Assembly (NCBI RefSeq): GCF_049446155.1
Contig: NZ_JBMSEE010000003.1
Span: forward strand, 186,001 to 250,000
Length of the DNA: 64,000 nt
DNA from: Rivibacter sp049446155
GTDB lineage: Bacteria > Pseudomonadota > Gammaproteobacteria > Burkholderiales > Burkholderiaceae_C
Direction: 5' to 3'
In this document: in pieces, positions 35,201 through 42,393 of the stretch
How positions within the stretch are numbered: position 1 is the stretch's first letter
Layout: each line of letters opens with the position of its first letter
The notes under the pieces: model-generated
Database searches by the model: none
Told to the model about the DNA's origin: nothing
What the model saw: only the letters and a program-made list of their open reading frames with translations
Made by a program: the position numbers and the translations under genes

Positions 35201-35520
35201 CGAGCGAGGCGGGGACAAGGTCTTACGGGCGGTCTGGTTCTGTGGCATCACCGGCAATCTCCGCGGCCGCGCTGGCGTCGCAGATGACTCTAGCGCAGCG
35301 CTCGCACATGCGGCCGGCCTCGCCCCGCATCATCGGTCGCGCGCACGGCGCGGCGTTGACGGCGGTCTGACATCTGGCGCGCCGGGCGCCCGCTTTTCGG
35401 CCCATGGCGCGGCGCGCCGGCCGTCCAGAATCGTCTCCAGCCCTTCAGTCGCGCAAACCGCGGCCGATATCAGGCTTCGGGCCGGATGACCCGCCACGGC
35501 CCGCTCCCGGACGTATTGCC
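35201..35520. other. 320-bp intergenic region between the regulator and chemoreceptor genes
   Basis: No gene is supported here. It must hold the divergent promoters. A sigma-28-like element is seen near the chemoreceptor end (separate entry). On the regulator side I see no convincing sigma-70 promoter or repeated operator. Confidence 0.6.
35444..35470 (+). promoter_or_regulatory. candidate sigma-28 (FliA) promoter for the chemoreceptor gene
   Basis: GCCGATAT (35463-35470) matches 7 of 8 bases of the FliA -10 box GCCGATAA. An 11-bp spacer separates it from TTCAGTCG (35444-35451), a weaker match to TAAAGTTT. It lies 51 bp before the chemoreceptor start codon. FliA control of receptors is common; here it rests on one good box. 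Confidence 0.5.
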
Positions 35521-37098
35521 ATGCTGAATCACTGGACTTTCAAGAACCGGATCGCCCTGCTCGTGGGCAGCGCGATCGCCGGCGTCATCCTGCTGGCCGC
35601 CGTGTCGGCCTTCAACACCAGCCGAGACATCGAGACGGCCCGCCGCGACCAGCTGCGCACCGCGGTGGAAGCGGCGCACAACCTCGTGCTCGGCTACCAG
35701 GCCAAGGCCGCGTCGGGCGAGATGAGCGTCGCCGATGCCCAAGCCGCCGCCAAGGAGGCACTGCGCATCGCGCGCTACGGCGGCGCCGACGGCAAGACCG
35801 AGTACTACTACCTCTGGACGCTCGACGGCACGGGCGTGATGCATCCGTTCAAGCCGGAGTTCGCCGGCCAGGACATGCGCGAGAAGCTCAAGGACGGCCA
35901 GGGTCGCTTCATCATCAAGGACATGGTCGCCGGCCTGCGCGCCAGCAAGGACGGCCGCGCCTTCGTCGACACCAACTTCCCGCGCCCCGGCACGAGCGAG
36001 CCGGTGCCCAAGCTGCAGTACGTCATGGCCGTGCCCGGCTGGGACTGGATGGTCGGCTCGGGCGTCTACATGGATGACGTCAAGGCGCAGGTCCGCCGCG
36101 CGGTGCTGGCCGGCGCCGGAGTCGGCGCGCTGATCCTCGCGGTGATCGCCGGACTCGGCGTCGTGGTCGCGCGCTCGGTGCTGCGCCAGCTCGGCGGCGA
36201 GCCCAGCCATGCGATCGCGGCGATGCAGCAGGTCGCCGGCGGCAATCTCGCGGTCGACCTGCACGACGCGCCCGCGGGCAGCCTGCTCGCCGCGCTGCGC
36301 CAGATGACCGCCTCGCTGCGCGACACCGTCGGCCAGGTGCGCGTCGCGACCGACAGCATCACGACCGCCTCGAGCGAGATCGCGACCGGCAACCAGGACC
36401 TCTCGTCGCGCACCGAGCAGACGGCGTCGAACCTGCAGGAAACCGCGGCGTCGATGGAGCAGCTGACCGGCACCGTCAAGCAGACGGCCGATTCGGCGCG
36501 CACCGCCAATCAGCTGGCGTCTTCCGCTTCGACCTCGGCCGCCAAGGGCGGCGAGGTGGTCGCGCAGGTGGTTGCGACGATGGACGAGATCAACGCCAGC
36601 TCGAAGAAGATCGTCGACATCATCGGCGTGATCGACGGCATCGCGTTCCAGACCAACATCCTCGCTTTGAACGCCGCGGTCGAGGCCGCGCGTGCCGGCG
36701 AACAAGGCCGCGGCTTCGCGGTCGTGGCCTCCGAGGTGCGCAGCCTCGCGCAGCGCAGCGCCGACGCGGCCAAGGAGATCAAGACGCTGATCGGCGCTTC
36801 GGTCGAGAAGGTCGACTCGGGCGCCAAGCTGGTGCAAGACGCGGGCGGCGCGATGAACGAGATCGTCGCCTCGGTGCGCCGCGTGAGCGACATCATCGGC
36901 GAGATCACCGCGGCCGCGGCCGAGCAATCGGACGGCATCGGACAGGTCAACAGCGCGGTGACGAACCTCGACCAGATGACGCAGCAGAACGCCGCGCTGG
37001 TCGAACAAAGCGCCGCCGCGGCCGAGAGCCTCAAGGAGCAGGCGCAGCGGCTCGCGCAGGCGATCGGCGCGTTCCGACTGGAGTCCGTGGCGGCCTGA
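35521..37098 (+). CDS. methyl-accepting chemotaxis protein with single Cache (sCache_2) sensor
   Basis: A 525-aa chemoreceptor. Membrane helix 1 (about 11-30, LLVGSAIAGVILLAAVSAF) is followed by a periplasmic sCache_2 domain (about 35-190) with the signature YYYLWTLDGTGVMHPFKPEF and VPGWDWMVGSGVYMDD. Helix 2 is at about 197-220, then a HAMP-like segment and the cytoplasmic signalling hairpin, whose conserved tip DGIAFQTNILALNAAVEAAR is at about residues 370-390. There is no C-terminal NWETF-type pentapeptide. sCache_2 sensors often bind small carboxylates, but the ligand here is unknown. No CheR, CheB or CheW gene is adjacent. Confidence 0.93.
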   Translation: MLNHWTFKNRIALLVGSAIAGVILLAAVSAFNTSRDIETARRDQLRTAVEAAHNLVLGYQAKAASGEMSVADAQAAAKEALRIARYGGADGKTEYYYLWTLDGTGVMHPFKPEFAGQDMREKLKDGQGRFIIKDMVAGLRASKDGRAFVDTNFPRPGTSEPVPKLQYVMAVPGWDWMVGSGVYMDDVKAQVRRAVLAGAGVGALILAVIAGLGVVVARSVLRQLGGEPSHAIAAMQQVAGGNLAVDLHDAPAGSLLAALRQMTASLRDTVGQVRVATDSITTASSEIATGNQDLSSRTEQTASNLQETAASMEQLTGTVKQTADSARTANQLASSASTSAAKGGEVVAQVVATMDEINASSKKIVDIIGVIDGIAFQTNILALNAAVEAARAGEQGRGFAVVASEVRSLAQRSADAAKEIKTLIGASVEKVDSGAKLVQDAGGAMNEIVASVRRVSDIIGEITAAAAEQSDGIGQVNSAVTNLDQMTQQNAALVEQSAAAAESLKEQAQRLAQAIGAFRLESVAA

Positions 37099-37134
37099 CC
37101 CTCACCCCAACCCTCTCCCGCACGCGGGAGAGGG
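37099..37134. terminator. REP-like palindrome, copy 2; possible bidirectional terminator
   Basis: CCCTCACCCCAA leads into a perfect 10-bp stem (37111-37120 with 37125-37134) around CACG. It starts at the base after the chemoreceptor stop and lies between convergent genes. It is the same dispersed element as at 23-60, so any terminator role may be secondary. Confidence 0.6.
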
Positions 37135-37157
37135 AGCAGGCGGGGCCGTTGCGCCCC

Positions 37158-38339
37158 TCAACTGAACGCCTGGATCCCCGTGATCGCGCGCCCGAGGATC
37201 AGCGCGTGGATGTCGTGCGTGCCCTCGTAGGTGTTGACCACCTCCAGGTTCACCACGTGGCGGATCACGCCGAACTCGTCGGAGATGCCGTTGCCGCCCA
37301 GCATGTCGCGCGCCGTGCGCGCGATCTCCAGCGCCTTGCCGCAGGAGTTGCGCTTCATGATCGAGGTGATCTCCACCGACGCCGTGCCCTCGTCCTTCAT
37401 GCGCCCCAGGCGCAGGCAGCCCTGCAGCCCCAGCGTGATGTCGGTCAGCATGTCGGCCAGCTTCTTCTGCACCAGCTGGTTGGCCGCCAGCGGGCGGCCG
37501 AACTGGTTGCGATCCAGCACGTACTGGCGCGCGCGGTGGAAGCAATCCTCGGCCGCGCCCAAAGCGCCCCAGGCGATGCCGTAGCGCGCGCTGTTCAGGC
37601 ACGTGAACGGGCCCTTGAGCCCGCGCACCTCGGGGAAGGCGTTCTCCTCGGGCACGAAGACGCGGTCCATCACGATCTCGCCGGTGATGCTGGCGCGCAG
37701 GCCCACCTTGCCCTTGATCGCCGGTGCGGAAAGACCCTTGGCGCCCTTGTCGAGGATGAAGCCGCGGATCTGGCCGGCGTCGTCCTTGGCCCACACGACG
37801 AAGACGTCGGCGATCGGGCTATTGGTGATCCACATCTTTGAGCCGGTGAGCTCGTAGCCGCCGGCGACGCTGCGCGCGCGCGTGGCCATGCTGCCGGGGT
37901 CCGAGCCGTGGTTGGGCTCGGTCAGGCCGAAGCAGCCGATCCATTCGCCGCGGGCGAGCTTGGGCAGGTATTTCTGCTTCTGCGCCTCGGTGCCGAACTC
38001 GTGGATGGGCACCATGACCAGCGAGCTTTGCACGCTCATCATCGAGCGATAGCCGGAGTCGATGCGCTCGACTTCGCGCGCGACCAGGCCGTAGCTGACG
38101 TAGTTGAGGCCGGCGCCGCCGTAGGCCTCGGGGATGGTGGGGCCCAGCAGGCCGAGCTCGCCCATCTCGCGAAAGATGGCCGCATCGGTGGTTTCGTCGC
38201 GAAAGGCCTGCAGCACGCGCGGCGCGAGCCGGTCCTGGCAGTAGGCGCGCGCGGCGTCGCGCACGGCGCGTTCGTCGTCCGACAGCTGCGCATCGAGCAG
38301 CAGCGGGTCGTCCCAGTGGAAGGCAGCCTTGGAAGCCAT
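37158..38339 (-). CDS. gcdH: acyl-CoA dehydrogenase, glutaryl-CoA dehydrogenase type
   Basis: A 393-aa flavoenzyme closest in pattern to glutaryl-CoA dehydrogenase, which oxidises and decarboxylates glutaryl-CoA to crotonyl-CoA in lysine, tryptophan and benzoate breakdown. Hallmarks are GCFGLTEPNHGSDPGSM, the YRSMMSVQSSLVM segment, KMWITNSPIADVFVVWAKD, and the catalytic glutamate in VNTYEGTHDIHALILGRAITG. The length fits. The ATG at 38339 has AAGGAG upstream; an upstream ATG at 38366 would place this site inside the gene. The crotonase gene that would act next is not adjacent (the one at 15.7 kb is a candidate). Other acyl-CoA dehydrogenases cannot be fully excluded. Confidence 0.88.
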   Translation of the reverse strand: MASKAAFHWDDPLLLDAQLSDDERAVRDAARAYCQDRLAPRVLQAFRDETTDAAIFREMGELGLLGPTIPEAYGGAGLNYVSYGLVAREVERIDSGYRSMMSVQSSLVMVPIHEFGTEAQKQKYLPKLARGEWIGCFGLTEPNHGSDPGSMATRARSVAGGYELTGSKMWITNSPIADVFVVWAKDDAGQIRGFILDKGAKGLSAPAIKGKVGLRASITGEIVMDRVFVPEENAFPEVRGLKGPFTCLNSARYGIAWGALGAAEDCFHRARQYVLDRNQFGRPLAANQLVQKKLADMLTDITLGLQGCLRLGRMKDEGTASVEITSIMKRNSCGKALEIARTARDMLGGNGISDEFGVIRHVVNLEVVNTYEGTHDIHALILGRAITGIQAFS

Positions 38340-38404
38340 CGTCGTCTCCTTCGGCACGCGGAGCAAAGGCCGCGCGCTATGGCATCGTCATGAAGAAAAC
38401 CAGT

Positions 38405-38833
38405 CTAGCGCTGCGCGCACAGCGCCTTGATCGACTCGGGCGCCGGCACCGCACGGATGCGATGCCGATCGCCCGCGACGCGCTCGGCGAACACGCGCAC
38501 CTCCTCGCATTCGCACAGCAGCTCGCCCGCCGCGTTGAAGATGCGGTGGCTCATCACGAAGCTCTTGCCGCGCCATTCGCTCACCGTGCTCTCGACGGCG
38601 ATCTCGTCGCCGTAGCTGGCCGGCTTGACGAAGCGCGCCTTCGTGTCGACCAGCGGCGTGCCGATGATGCCCAACGAGGCCTCGGTCTCCTGCCAGGTCG
38701 GCACGCCGCAGGCGATGAAGTAGCGCCGCGAGCCGGCGTCGAACCAGCGGAAGAAGTTGGGAAACCAGACGATCTGCGCCGGGTCGCAGTCGCCGAACTC
38801 GACGGTGAGGCTGAAGCGGTGGACCTGGTTCAT
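38405..38833 (-). CDS. hotdog-fold acyl-CoA thioesterase (4-hydroxybenzoyl-CoA thioesterase family)
   Basis: A 142-aa cytoplasmic thioesterase. The active-site segment FGDCDPAQIVWFPNFFRWFD carries the aspartate of the 4-hydroxybenzoyl-CoA thioesterase type, and GTPLVDTKARFVKPASYGDEI forms the central hotdog helix and strand. It hydrolyses an aromatic or short-chain acyl-CoA; the substrate is not determined. The ATG at 38833 is chosen because upstream in-frame sequence is antisense to the dctP end. It lies 65 bp upstream of gcdH's start and 28 bp after dctP's stop on the same strand, so it may be transcribed with either. Confidence 0.87.
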   Translation of the reverse strand: MNQVHRFSLTVEFGDCDPAQIVWFPNFFRWFDAGSRRYFIACGVPTWQETEASLGIIGTPLVDTKARFVKPASYGDEIAVESTVSEWRGKSFVMSHRIFNAAGELLCECEEVRVFAERVAGDRHRIRAVPAPESIKALCAQR

Positions 38834-38861
38834 GCGACGCAGTATCGCGCCGCACGAGGCC

Positions 38862-39881
38862 TCACTTCTTCTCTCGCAGCTTCGCCAGCTCGGCCTGCGT
38901 TTCCTGCCACAGGTCCATGCCGATGTTGGCGCCGATGCCGGCATTCACGCGCGTGAGCTTGTCGCGCATGCGCGCGGCCTCGGCCGGCGGCAGCTCGTTG
39001 ATCTGCATGCCCTTGGCCTTCAGCTCGGCCAGCGCGCGGCCGGCTTCGTCGCGCGTGTCGCGGCGCTCGAAGTCGCGGCTCGCGACGGCGGCGTCGCGCA
39101 GGACCTTCTGTTCATCCTTGGAGAGCTGGTCCCACCACTTCTTGCTCACCAGCACGATCCACGGGCTGTAGACGTGGTTGGTGATGCTGAGGTACTTCTG
39201 CACCTCGTAGAACTTGCTCGACAGGATGGTGTTGTACGGGTTCTCCTGGCCGTCGACCGTCTTGGTCTCGAGTGCGCTGAACAGCTCCGAGAACGGCAGC
39301 GGCACCGCGTTGGCGCCCAGGGTCTTGAAGCTGTCGAGGTAGACGTTGTTCTGCATCACGCGCAATTTGATGCCGTCGAGGTCTTCGAGCTTGTTGACCG
39401 CGCGCTTGCTGTTGGTCAGGTTGCGAAAGCCGTTCTCCCAATAGACCAGGCCGACCAGGCCCTTCTCGTCGAGCTTGGCCATCACCTTCTGCCCGACGGG
39501 TCCGTCGAGCACCGCGTCGGCTTCGCGCGCATTGTTGAACAGGAAGGGCGTGTCCCACAGCGCCATTTCCTTGCTGATGCCCACCAGCGTGGCGGTCGAG
39601 CCGACCATCATTTCCTGCGCGCCGCCGATGAGGGCCTGCTGCATCTGCACGTCGGGGCCGAGCGCGGCGGCGCCGACCGCGCGCACACGCATCTTGCCGC
39701 CCGAGCGCTTCTCGACCTCTTGCGCGAACAGCTTGACCGCGCGGCCCTGGTTGCTCTGTTCGTTGAGGCCGTAGCCGAAGCGGATGATGCGCGGCTTGAT
39801 GTCCTGGGCCAGGGCCGCGAACGGCGCGGCGAGCGCGGCGGCGAAGGCCGCGGCGAGAACGGTGCGACGAAGGACTTGCAT
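38862..39881 (-). CDS. dctP: TRAP transporter solute-binding protein (DctP family)
   Basis: A 339-aa periplasmic binding protein with a signal peptide ending at ALA/QD (25 residues). DctP-family motifs include IIRFGYGLNEQSNQGRAVKLFAQEVEKR-type N-terminal sequence, the carboxylate-binding arginine in LDGIKLRVMQN, NAVPLPFSELFSALETKTVDGQENPYNTI and SITNHVYSPWIVLVSKKWWD. It delivers substrate to the DctQM membrane proteins. The ATG at 39881 has AAGGAG upstream. It lies downstream of a gluconokinase gene in the same operon and next to a LacI-family regulator, so gluconate or a related sugar acid is the most likely substrate (inference). Confidence 0.92.
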   Translation of the reverse strand: MQVLRRTVLAAAFAAALAAPFAALAQDIKPRIIRFGYGLNEQSNQGRAVKLFAQEVEKRSGGKMRVRAVGAAALGPDVQMQQALIGGAQEMMVGSTATLVGISKEMALWDTPFLFNNAREADAVLDGPVGQKVMAKLDEKGLVGLVYWENGFRNLTNSKRAVNKLEDLDGIKLRVMQNNVYLDSFKTLGANAVPLPFSELFSALETKTVDGQENPYNTILSSKFYEVQKYLSITNHVYSPWIVLVSKKWWDQLSKDEQKVLRDAAVASRDFERRDTRDEAGRALAELKAKGMQINELPPAEAARMRDKLTRVNAGIGANIGMDLWQETQAELAKLREKK

Positions 39882-39913
39882 CTTCGGTCTCCTTGGATCG
39901 GTCTGTCTTGGGG

Positions 39914-41206
39914 TCAGCGCATCCACGCCACCGGCGCGGTCACGATCTGCGGGAACACGACCAGCAGCGCGAGCACGAACAGGTAGACGAGGAGGAAGGG
40001 GTTCACGCCGCGGATCACGCGCGACAGCGGCAGCCGGCCGACGCCGGCCACCACGTTGAGCACGGTGCCAACCGGCGGCGTGATCAGGCCGATGGCGCCG
40101 TTGAGCACGAACATCAGGCCGAAGTAGACCGGGTCGACGCCGGCCTTCACGGCGATTGGCAGCATCACCGGCGCGAAGATCAGGATCGTGGGCGTGAGGT
40201 CGAGCGCGGTGCCGATCAGCACCAGCACCACCATCATCACGGCGACCAGCACGCGCGGGTGCTCCACCATCGGGCCCAGCCAGCCGGTGAGCACGCTGGG
40301 CAGGTCGGCCAGCGTGATCATGTAGCTTGCAACCTGCGCACCGGCGCACAGGAACATCACGATCGCGGTCGTCTTGGCCGCGCGCACCAGCACGCCCTCG
40401 ACCTCGGCCAGCGTCATTTCGCGGTGCACGAACAGCGCCACGGCCAGCGCGTAGAACGCCGCCACCACGGCCGCCTCGGTCGGCGTGAACACGCCGCTCT
40501 TCATGCCGCCGATGATGATGAGCGGCATCAGCAGCGCCCAGAACGCGCGTGCGGTAGCGCGCAGGCGCTCGCGCAGCGCCAGCGGCTCACCGGTGGGCAG
40601 GTCGATGCGCCGCACGACGAGCTTCCACGCGATCACGAGGCCTGCGCCCATCAGCAGGCCGGGCACGATGCCCGACAGGAACAGCGCCGAGATCGACGTG
40701 TTGGTCGTGACGCCGTAGATCACGAAGGGCATCGACGGCGGAATGATCGGCGCGATGATGCCGCCGGAGGCGATGAGGCCGGCCGAGGTGTGCAGCGGAT
40801 AGCCCTGGCGGCGCATCATCGGCATCAGGATCGTGGCCAGCGCCGCGGTGTCGGCCAGCGCCGAGCCGCTCATGCTGGCCATCAGCACCGCCGCGCCGAT
40901 CGCCACGTAGCCGAGCCCGCCGCGGATGTGGCCGCACCAGGCTTGCGCCATGTCGATGATGCGGCGGCTGATGCCGCCGGCGTTCATCAGCTCGCCGGCC
41001 AGCACGAAGAACGGCACCGCCAGCAGCGGGAAGCTGTCGACGCCCGCGACCAGGTTCTGCGCCAGCAACTGCGTGTCCCAGAAGTCGAGCGCCCAGGCCA
41101 TGCCGGCGCCGGTGAGCACGAGCGCGAGCGCCATGTTCATGCCGACGCCCATCAGCGCCAGCATGCCGCCGCAGAAGATCAGGAAGGCGAGGGTCTCGGG
41201 CGCCAT
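39914..41206 (-). CDS. dctM: TRAP transporter large permease DctM
   Basis: A 430-aa inner-membrane protein with about twelve helices, the ion-coupled translocation subunit. Signature segments are SFPLLAVPFFVLAGELMNAGGISRRI, MSGSALADTAALATILMP, GGIIAPIIPPSMPFVIYG, and LTPTILIFAPVMLPI. The ATG at 41206 is chosen because GGAG lies 8 nt upstream. A GTG at 41215 would overlap the dctQ stop but has no ribosome-binding site. The dctQ stop (41212) lies 5 bp before the start, so translation is probably coupled. Confidence 0.94.
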   Translation of the reverse strand: MAPETLAFLIFCGGMLALMGVGMNMALALVLTGAGMAWALDFWDTQLLAQNLVAGVDSFPLLAVPFFVLAGELMNAGGISRRIIDMAQAWCGHIRGGLGYVAIGAAVLMASMSGSALADTAALATILMPMMRRQGYPLHTSAGLIASGGIIAPIIPPSMPFVIYGVTTNTSISALFLSGIVPGLLMGAGLVIAWKLVVRRIDLPTGEPLALRERLRATARAFWALLMPLIIIGGMKSGVFTPTEAAVVAAFYALAVALFVHREMTLAEVEGVLVRAAKTTAIVMFLCAGAQVASYMITLADLPSVLTGWLGPMVEHPRVLVAVMMVVLVLIGTALDLTPTILIFAPVMLPIAVKAGVDPVYFGLMFVLNGAIGLITPPVGTVLNVVAGVGRLPLSRVIRGVNPFLLVYLFVLALLVVFPQIVTAPVAWMR

Positions 41207-41211
41207 GGCCT

Positions 41212-41715
41212 TCACTCCACTTCGTGGGCGTGGCCCAGGTCCAGCGGCGTGCGACGCACGATCTCGGCCAGCGCCATCGCGCCGATCGCGAGCGCGCACA
41301 GCAGCGCCGGCAGCGGCAGCAGCGCGGTCGGGTAGCCGAGCACCACCGAGCGGCTCGACCAACCGACTTGCACCTGCTGCCAGGCGCCCCAGGCGAGCAG
41401 CGCACAGGCCAACAGCACGAGCGCGCGGATCGCGAGCGTCGCGGCGAGCAAGGCGCGCGGACGGCCCGCGAGCGCGGCCACCAGGCTGGTGAAGGCCATG
41501 TGCTCGCCGCGCGGATACGACGCCGCCGCGCCGATGAACACCATCCAGACGAACAGCAGCCGCGAGAGCTCCTCGCTCGCCGCGATGCCGCTGCCGAAGC
41601 CGTAGCGCAGCACGACGTTGACGAACACCGCCAAGGCCATCACGCCGAGGCAGACCGCCATCGCGCGATGGGCGAGCCGCTGCGCGAGGCCGCTGTCTTC
41701 AGGTGCGTGATTCAT
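41212..41715 (-). CDS. dctQ: TRAP transporter small permease DctQ
   Basis: A 167-aa four-helix inner-membrane protein, partner of DctM. Features are the first helix (MAVCLGVMALAVFVNVVLRYG), the family motif ASEELSRLLFVWMVFIGAAASYPRGEHM and a C-terminal helix pair (LLPLPALLCALAIGAMALAEI). Its ATG overlaps the gntK stop as ATGA (41712-41715), indicating coupled translation within the operon gntK-dctQ-dctM-dctP. Confidence 0.92.
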   Translation of the reverse strand: MNHAPEDSGLAQRLAHRAMAVCLGVMALAVFVNVVLRYGFGSGIAASEELSRLLFVWMVFIGAAASYPRGEHMAFTSLVAALAGRPRALLAATLAIRALVLLACALLAWGAWQQVQVGWSSRSVVLGYPTALLPLPALLCALAIGAMALAEIVRRTPLDLGHAHEVE

Positions 41716-42218
41716 CGCGTCTCCTCGCTCGTGAGCCAGCGCAAGGATTCGTCGACCAGGCGGGCGAGCGGCGCGCGGGCGTCGAGCCGCAGCACGCCCG
41801 GCTCGGCGAGCGGCGGCTCCAGCGTCTCGAACTGGTTGTCGACCAGGCTGGCGTTGAAGAAGTGGCTGCCGGCGCGTGCGGCGACGCGCTCGATCGCGTG
41901 CGCGCGGTCGATCTCGAGGAACAGGAAGCGCAGGCCCGGCGCCGCGGCGCGCAGCCGATCGCGGTAGCGGCGCTTGAGCGCCGAGCAGCTCAGCACGGCG
42001 CCTGGCGCTCGCGCGCGCAGCTCGGCGGCCAGCGTGTCGAGCCAGCCGTCGCGGTCGGTGTCGGTCAGCGCAATGCCGTGGCTCATCTTCTGACGGTTGG
42101 CTTCGCTGTGGAACGCGTCGCCCTCGACGTAGGGCAGGTCCAGGCGCGCCGCCACCGCTTCGGCGAGCGTCGACTTGCCGCAGCCGGAAACGCCCATCAC
42201 GACCACCGAGATGCCCAT
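41712..42218 (-). CDS. gntK: gluconokinase
   Basis: A 168-aa P-loop kinase that phosphorylates gluconate to 6-phosphogluconate, feeding the Entner-Doudoroff or pentose-phosphate pathway. Walker A is GVSGCGKST (9-17). The substrate region shows EGDAFHSEANRQKMSHGIALTD-type sequence, and the lid is typical of GntK (CSALKRRYRDRLR). FNASLVDNQFETLEPP is the family's C-terminal signature. The ATG at 42218 has no ribosome-binding site because an operator palindrome lies 4 bp upstream. An ATG at 42197 preceded by GGTGG is a possible alternative and still contains Walker A. It heads a gene set with a TRAP transporter, pointing to gluconate uptake. Confidence 0.92.
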   Translation of the reverse strand: MGISVVVMGVSGCGKSTLAEAVAARLDLPYVEGDAFHSEANRQKMSHGIALTDTDRDGWLDTLAAELRARAPGAVLSCSALKRRYRDRLRAAAPGLRFLFLEIDRAHAIERVAARAGSHFFNASLVDNQFETLEPPLAEPGVLRLDARAPLARLVDESLRWLTSEETR

Positions 42219-42221
42219 TTG

Positions 42222-42235
42222 AGATAGCGCTATCT
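42222..42235. promoter_or_regulatory. LacI-family operator 1, AGATAGCGCTATCT
   Basis: A perfect 14-bp palindrome with the central CG step typical of LacI-family sites. It lies 4 bp before the gntK start codon, so a bound repressor would block the operon. A second copy lies at 42330-42343. Confidence 0.8.
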
Positions 42236-42329
42236 GATTCGAAGCAAAAGAAGGCCGCAAGCCGGATCGATCAATCCCGAGGAGAAATGCCTCTCGCCCC
42301 GGGGTTCGCTCGGCTTGCGCGCCTTGCTG

Positions 42330-42343
42330 AGATAGCGCTATCC
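42330..42343. promoter_or_regulatory. LacI-family operator 2, AGATAGCGCTATCC
   Basis: Differs from operator 1 by one base and lies 50 bp before the regulator's start codon. The centres of the two sites are 108 bp apart, close to an integral number of helical turns, so looping and autoregulation are plausible. Confidence 0.75.
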
Positions 42344-42393
42344 TAGGCCATGCGACCCCATCGCCGATCCGTGGTTTCCCTAGGCCGCCGGGC

